This document shows, piece by piece, positions 7,227-10,539 of a DNA stretch of 10,539 bases. Made by a program: the position numbers and the translations under genes. This DNA comes from Thermacetogenium sp. UBA5472 (GTDB lineage Bacteria; Bacillota; DSM-12270; Thermacetogeniales; Thermacetogeniaceae). The stretch covers positions 1-10,539 of the forward strand of contig DIQC01000090.1 in assembly GCA_002426495.1 (NCBI GenBank), read 5' to 3'. Below the pieces are notes generated by a model that was not told where the DNA came from, searched no databases, and worked only from the letters and a program-made list of their open reading frames with translations. Numbering within the stretch: position 1 is the first letter of the stretch; the number at the start of each line of letters is the position of its first letter.

Positions 7227-8234
7227 ATGAGATGTAATTATTGTGAATGGCGTTGCAAAATGCCTGCTTCGATCTGTCATATGTATGAAGAAAGGGATGG
7301 CAGAATAGCGGAAGTTTACCCCAACCAGTGGACAACCTATTATCTTACCAATGCAGAAGGCATTCCTCTCTTTCACGGCTGGCCGAATCATCAATTTTTA
7401 CAGCTGGGTGCCTTCAACTGCAATGCAAGTTGTGCCTATTGCATCAACTCCCGAGTAGCCATTGAGCCGGAGAAGAAAACCTTTCGTTTTCAGCTTGAGC
7501 CAGATAGAGTAGTGAAAATTGCCCAAAAAGCCAATTGCAGCGGAATTCATTTCAGCATTAATGAAGTTACTGTAAATCTGCCTTCCGCTTTAGCTGTGGC
7601 CAAGGAAGCGAAAAAAGAAGGATTGGTTGTGGGCTGTTCTAGCAACGGTTACTTCACCCAAGAGGTAGCAGATATGATGCTGGAATACTTCGATTTTTTC
7701 AATATCAGCCTTAAGTCTCTATCTGATGATTACTACCGGAAGCATGCCGGCCTTAAAAGTGCCGCTTTTGTTAAGCGCAATATAGAGTATCTAGCTGCTT
7801 CCCGCACCCATTTGGAGATTACTACAACTGTGGTGCAGACTGTAAATGACCATGAAATAACTGCTATTGCTGAATATTTGGCGGGTATCGACCCGCAGTT
7901 GCCCTGGCATATTTTCCGACTTCTGCCTGAATACAAGATGAAGGACAGAACACCTCCTGACATTAAAGAGATCTCCGATAAGGTCCAAGAGTGCAGAAAA
8001 ACTTTGCCCAACACATATTTTAGCAATTATATCGGCACACAGCTGATCAATACCTTATGCCCTTCCTGCGGTCAAGTGTTGATTGAAAGAATCTGTGCCC
8101 AGTCCTGTGGGGCTTTTCTCTCTGCTTACAATATGAAGAACAGTACTTGTCCGAATTGCGGAACAGCAGTAAAAATGACCGGCAGTTTCTATGATACAAG
8201 CTGCACCGATGATAGGGAGGGGAAGGTATGTTAG
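7227..8234 (+). CDS. AmrS-like radical SAM protein with C-terminal zinc-ribbon-like cysteines
   Basis: This is a 335-residue protein that should bind a [4Fe-4S] cluster and S-adenosylmethionine, generating a 5'-deoxyadenosyl radical in the cytoplasm. The cluster motif is CNASCAYC (cysteines 65, 69, 72). INEVT (111-115) matches the 'NEPT' strand of the family, SSNGY (138-142) follows, and PWHIFRLLPEYKMKDRTPP (226-244) closely matches the AmmeMemoRadiSam radical SAM protein and the PflA-like group. Extra cysteines occur at the N-terminus (3, 6, 10, 17) and as CPSC and CPNC pairs (278/281 and 308/311), a probable zinc ribbon. The usual AMMECR1 and Memo partners are absent. The ATG at 7227 has GAAAGGA (7211-7217) ahead of it; the TTG at 7218 is too close. 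It overlaps the next gene by seven bases. The substrate is unknown; a role in Mo/W ligand or cofactor chemistry is inferred from context. Confidence 0.82.
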   Translation: MRCNYCEWRCKMPASICHMYEERDGRIAEVYPNQWTTYYLTNAEGIPLFHGWPNHQFLQLGAFNCNASCAYCINSRVAIEPEKKTFRFQLEPDRVVKIAQKANCSGIHFSINEVTVNLPSALAVAKEAKKEGLVVGCSSNGYFTQEVADMMLEYFDFFNISLKSLSDDYYRKHAGLKSAAFVKRNIEYLAASRTHLEITTTVVQTVNDHEITAIAEYLAGIDPQLPWHIFRLLPEYKMKDRTPPDIKEISDKVQECRKTLPNTYFSNYIGTQLINTLCPSCGQVLIERICAQSCGAFLSAYNMKNSTCPNCGTAVKMTGSFYDTSCTDDREGKVC

Positions 8235-9388
8235 GAATTATCGATGTCCGGGAATGGCAGGCAGTAATCGATCTTGTCACTGCCAAACCAGTGGAACGGG
8301 ATGAAGAATTTTTAATGCCTCTAAAAAGTCTAGCAAAGAGATTCCCCTATCCTGGTGACAGGGATAATGCTGGCAGCAAATGGACGATAGATTTGGCCGA
8401 AGCAGTAGTGAATCATTATAATCCTGGTTGGCTTTTTCTTGGTTTCACTCAGCCATTTTTCAGCAGTACCTATGGTCAATGCACTCTTGAAACAAGAAAA
8501 AACACAGCAAAAATTATTTTCGATTATACTCTTGACTTTGCTAAAAAGCATAAATACTACCCTCTAATTTTGAGCACAGGGGGGCTTGTGCCTCTTAAAG
8601 GCTATATTGTTTTGCCTGAATTGCAAGGTAATCTCCAATCCAGTGCTTGGTGTCACAATATGGCAGGTGTTTATCAAAGTGAGCAGGGAGATGAGAAAAT
8701 ATTAGCTCAACAACCTCACATCCGCTCTATTATTAAAAAGGAAGACTTTATTAAGGAGTATAGGGTAGTTAACCCAGCCTATATCAAAGATTTTCCTGAC
8801 TATCTGCTGATCGCTGAAGATGGGTGGCATTTTAAGGGGCTGTGCAGCAATAACAGAATTCTTTACAATATCGAAAAATTTAATTCGACTCTGCCTGTTT
8901 ATTCTGAGATCGGGTATCCAGATCATATCGAAGGAATCTGCGGCCTGATGGAAGATGCGCTTGAGCAGGGAAAAAAGGTTCTTTTGGCTGTAATCGAAGG
9001 ATTGGATGAGGATGATTTTTTACTGCCTTATCAAAATATTGATAACTGCCGCGGCTGGTATGCATATCAAGGATATACCCTCTATCACACATTAGTCACA
9101 GGTAAGCGTTTTTATCAATGCACACATCCACCTATTTACGATATGTCTGCTAGAATGAAACTGCCTCTCCGCTATCCGATGTCTGCTCCTCATACAGGAA
9201 CCATTTGTGAGGATTCCCTGGGGCGCAGAGCAAAGGTTCCTACAGCTGCTGTGGGCAGCCGCAGCATAACCACACATGCCATGGTCAATGCCGATCTGAT
9301 GATGGAATGCTATATCCGTGCACAGGCCAATATGGGTGTTTTGGTGGCTGTTAATGAGGATCGCTATCATGCAAATTTAAATATATAA
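8228..9388 (+). CDS. Unrecognised 386-residue protein coupled to the radical SAM gene
   Basis: I do not recognise a family. No signal peptide or membrane segment is seen, so it is probably cytoplasmic. Several stretches look like buried strands ending in acidic or glycine turns: GWLFLGFTQPF (67-77), YYPLILSTGG (110-119), DYLLIAEDGW (191-200) and KVLLAVIEGLDEDDF (250-264). Other notable parts are PYPGDRDNAGSKWTIDLAEA (40-59), PELQGN (130-135), and a C-terminal half rich in histidine, cysteine and aspartate (YQCTHPPIYD 296-305, APHTGTICED 320-329). This could suit metal or phosphate chemistry; a faint echo of alkaline-phosphatase-superfamily strands has the wrong motif order. Eight cysteines are scattered with no CxxC pair. 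The gene begins within the last seven bases of the radical SAM gene, behind a GGGAGGGGAAGG site, so the two products are probably made together and may act on one substrate. Confidence 0.8.
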   Translation: MLGIIDVREWQAVIDLVTAKPVERDEEFLMPLKSLAKRFPYPGDRDNAGSKWTIDLAEAVVNHYNPGWLFLGFTQPFFSSTYGQCTLETRKNTAKIIFDYTLDFAKKHKYYPLILSTGGLVPLKGYIVLPELQGNLQSSAWCHNMAGVYQSEQGDEKILAQQPHIRSIIKKEDFIKEYRVVNPAYIKDFPDYLLIAEDGWHFKGLCSNNRILYNIEKFNSTLPVYSEIGYPDHIEGICGLMEDALEQGKKVLLAVIEGLDEDDFLLPYQNIDNCRGWYAYQGYTLYHTLVTGKRFYQCTHPPIYDMSARMKLPLRYPMSAPHTGTICEDSLGRRAKVPTAAVGSRSITTHAMVNADLMMECYIRAQANMGVLVAVNEDRYHANLNI

Positions 9389-9422
9389 GCTTCTAAACAT
9401 GATAGATGAAAGGGGGAGGTAT

Positions 9423-9563
9423 ATGCTGTTTGTTGTTGTTAATGGTTCATATAATGATCAATTAAAAATGAGGAGGAAGAAGAATGAAGAAAAAATTGAT
9501 GCTGGTGTTGAGTCTTGTTCTTTGTGCGATGCTTATGTGCTGCGGCTGTTCCCCTGCAGCTGA
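9423..9563 (+). CDS. Doubtful 46-codon ORF overlapping the lipoprotein start
   Basis: A strong GGGGGAGG (9412-9419) stands only three bases before an ATG at 9423 that opens a 46-residue frame. The frame runs out of phase through the start of the lipoprotein gene to TGA 9561. The first codons give MLFVVVNGSYNDQLK, and then the frame reads the lipoprotein ribosome binding site as RRKK. It may be a leader that feeds ribosomes to the lipoprotein gene, or chance. No family is recognised. Confidence 0.15.
   Translation: MLFVVVNGSYNDQLKMRRKKNEEKIDAGVESCSLCDAYVLRLFPCS
9450..9455 (+). promoter_or_regulatory. Possible internal -10 element before the lipoprotein gene
   Basis: A perfect TATAAT lies in the 95-base gap before the lipoprotein gene, the widest gap in the operon. 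No good -35 is found 16-18 bases upstream; the TTGTTGTTG run at 9430-9438 is the nearest candidate and is too close. If active, it would let the lipoprotein be made independently of the riboswitch. Confidence 0.25.
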
Positions 9564-10182
9564 GACCGAAAATGGAGGTGAAGAAGCACCTCCTGTACAA
9601 AACGAAGGAGAGACCAATGGAGAGGCCGGCACAGAGGATAGCACTATGAGCCGGATCAATATTTTTGAAACCGGTATCATGGAGCTTACTGCCGAAGATG
9701 TTGATAGCAATGGTGCTGCTGTTTCCGCCTATGCTGTTAAAGATTATGTGGAAAAAAACTTTGCATCAGATCCTGCTGATCCTGTTGCTATGCAGGCAAC
9801 AGACGGCTACAGCGCCTCCACTACTGTTGATGAGTTTATGAAACATTACATCACCATGGAAGGTGACAGTGCTCCATTATTAGTCGGTCCTGATCTTACC
9901 GGGGAGTTAAGTGTTAAATTCCTGCAGTATCTTAAAACTGCCAACGAATCTATCTGTTTTGTAGCAGACACTTTAGATGTTGAAAAAGTTTTTTCCGACC
10001 TCGGTATGGTAGAAGCTGATACCTATAAATTTGTTGCCAGTGACGGATTCTCTGTAGATGTGTCTGCTGACGATATTGCCGACTGCACTCTAAAAAAAGT
10101 GGACAATGCTGTCAATGCTGCGATTCCAGAACTGACCGGTGGTGACCTTAAAGAGCTGCTTTATATTGAAGTAGTTCAATAA
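9484..10182 (+). CDS. Lipoprotein with two copies of a DG[YF]S motif, weakly like a sulfite-oxidase-type Moco domain
   Basis: This is a 232-residue exported lipoprotein. It has MKKK, a hydrophobic core (5-18) and a cluster of cysteines with the likely lipid-anchor cysteine at 22 after glycine 21. An acidic, glycine- and proline-rich linker follows (about 23-54). The folded part carries two similar segments, ATDGYSASTTVDEFMKHYI (105-123) and ASDGFSVDVSADDIADCTL (185-203), suggesting an internal duplication. 'DGYS...' followed by an acidic DE/DD, then a 'LLVGP' strand (132-136), recalls from memory sulfite-oxidase-type molybdopterin domains, but the cofactor-ligating cysteine environment is not evident. 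The start is well fixed by AGGAGG at 9471-9476. As the last gene of the operon before a strong terminator, it may be a surface factor for metal capture or an accessory to a Moco enzyme; this is inference. Confidence 0.8.
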   Translation: MKKKLMLVLSLVLCAMLMCCGCSPAAETENGGEEAPPVQNEGETNGEAGTEDSTMSRINIFETGIMELTAEDVDSNGAAVSAYAVKDYVEKNFASDPADPVAMQATDGYSASTTVDEFMKHYITMEGDSAPLLVGPDLTGELSVKFLQYLKTANESICFVADTLDVEKVFSDLGMVEADTYKFVASDGFSVDVSADDIADCTLKKVDNAVNAAIPELTGGDLKELLYIEVVQ

Positions 10183-10217
10183 AATTGACCAATAAAAAAC
10201 AATAAATAGCCTATTTA

Positions 10218-10253
10218 AAATGGCATCATTCAAATGCGGATGATGCCATTTCT
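10218..10253 (+). terminator. Strong intrinsic terminator at operon end
   Basis: A 14-bp stem pairs 10218-10231 with 10238-10251 (core ATGGCATCAT against ATGATGCCAT, one G-T wobble near the loop), with a six-base loop. The 3' arm runs into TTTCTT and the 5' side is preceded by A residues, so it could work in both directions. It lies 36 bases after the lipoprotein stop and closes the nine-gene operon. Confidence 0.88.
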
Positions 10254-10300
10254 TACGTTATTAATCCATTGTTTGCGATATACTGAACATTAATAATTAT

Positions 10301-10306
10301 TATAAT
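10301..10306 (+). promoter_or_regulatory. Possible -10 element of the downstream unit
   Basis: A perfect TATAAT sits in a very AT-rich stretch between the terminator and the small ORF at 10337. A -35 with normal spacing is not convincing; TTGCGA at 10273-10278 is 22 bases away. A rival TATAAT exists at 10385-10390. Confidence 0.3.
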
Positions 10307-10336
10307 ATTTATACTTGCGGATTGCTGGAGATTTTT

Positions 10337-10441
10337 GTGACGGATCTGAATGAAATTATCCTGAAACAGGATGAGGAATTCTTTTATAATGAAGGGAGAG
10401 GTTTGCTGTATTTCCCTTGTTCCATCCCATACAGAGAATAG
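10337..10441 (+). CDS. Possible 34-residue small protein, translationally linked to the next gene
   Basis: A GTG at 10337 follows CTGGAG (10325-10330) with six bases of spacing and opens a 34-codon frame ending at TAG 10439. The product would be acidic and soluble (MTDLNEIILKQDEEFFYN, then GRGLLYFPCSIPYRE). The stop codon overlaps the TAGGAG ribosome binding site of the next gene, the arrangement expected of coupled genes. No family is recognised. The competing explanation is that this stretch is a leader carrying a promoter and operator (TATAAT 10385-10390 and the dyad 10358-10372). Confidence 0.4.
   Translation: MTDLNEIILKQDEEFFYNEGRGLLYFPCSIPYRE
10361..10390 (+). promoter_or_regulatory. 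Possible promoter with an overlapping operator-like dyad
   Basis: A perfect TATAAT (10385-10390) stands 18 bases after CTGAAA (10361-10366, four of six bases of a -35). The -35 is embedded in a perfect inverted repeat, ATCCTG 10358-10363 and CAGGAT 10367-10372, around AAA. Such an overlap is typical of repressor-controlled promoters. It would drive the gene beginning at 10452 and is in conflict with, though does not exclude, the small ORF at 10337. Confidence 0.35.
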
Positions 10442-10451
10442 GAGTTAAACA

Positions 10452-10539
10452 ATGCCTAAAGATGGTTCAGATGAATTCAAAAAGAAAAAATATCGAACGG
10501 GCTTAATCTTTTGCATAGCTATTGCCGTAATAGGTGTCA
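10452..10539 (+). CDS. N-terminus of a membrane-anchored protein, 3' partial
   Basis: The ATG at 10452 follows TAGGAG (10439-10444) with good spacing, and the frame is open to the window edge. The 29 visible residues are a polar, lysine-rich head (MPKDGSDEFKKKKYRTG) followed by a hydrophobic segment LIFCIAIAVIGV. This fits a protein with a cytoplasmic N-terminus and a first membrane helix or an uncleaved signal anchor. There is too little sequence to name a family. It lies after the operon terminator, so it is probably a separate transcription unit. Confidence 0.7.
   Translation, partial: MPKDGSDEFKKKKYRTGLIFCIAIAVIGV

Noticed and set aside
7227..8234. Full AmmeMemoRadiSam system
   Set aside because: Only the radical SAM component is present; neither neighbour resembles AMMECR1 or Memo.

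Overview
The window looks like chromosomal DNA of a low- to mid-GC, Gram-positive-type anaerobe (Firmicutes, perhaps a Clostridia/Peptococcaceae-like organism; inference). The evidence is strong AGGAGG-type ribosome binding sites, three lipoproteins with cysteine-anchored signal peptides, an oxygen-sensitive radical-SAM gene, and a molybdenum-cofactor (Moco) type riboswitch with an intrinsic terminator.

Layout. (1) 1-856: the 3' part of a more GC-rich gene for a PanB/PEP-mutase-like barrel enzyme. (2) 857-1345: a gap without a convincing gene in its first 260 bases. It is followed by a possible promoter, an RNA with the folds and conserved blocks of the Moco riboswitch (1173-1270), and an intrinsic terminator (1296-1331) just before the first ribosome binding site. 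(3) 1346-7211: two complete FecBCD/BtuCDF-type ABC importers, in the order ATPase-1, binding lipoprotein-1, permease-1, binding lipoprotein-2, permease-2, ATPase-2. (4) 7227-9388: an AmrS-like radical-SAM protein overlapping an unrecognised 386-residue protein. (5) 9484-10182: a lipoprotein with two copies of a short motif that weakly recalls sulfite-oxidase-type Moco domains. (6) 10218-10253: a strong terminator ending the operon. (7) 10254-10539: a new unit with a possible 34-codon ORF and the start of a membrane protein.

How it works together (inference). Spacings are tight or overlapping from 1346 to 9388, so the nine genes to 10182 probably form one operon opened or closed by cofactor level. 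The riboswitch suggests that the 'iron-siderophore-like' transporters carry molybdate and/or tungstate, as the MolBCA branch of this family does, rather than iron or cobalamin. The radical-SAM protein, its unrecognised overlapping partner and the lipoprotein are the novel part. They may make or modify a metal ligand or cofactor, or activate an Mo/W enzyme; the sequence does not say which. An apparent oddity is ATPase-2: its conserved N-terminus extends upstream of any ATG, GTG or TTG, implying an ATA start, a frameshift or a sequence error.
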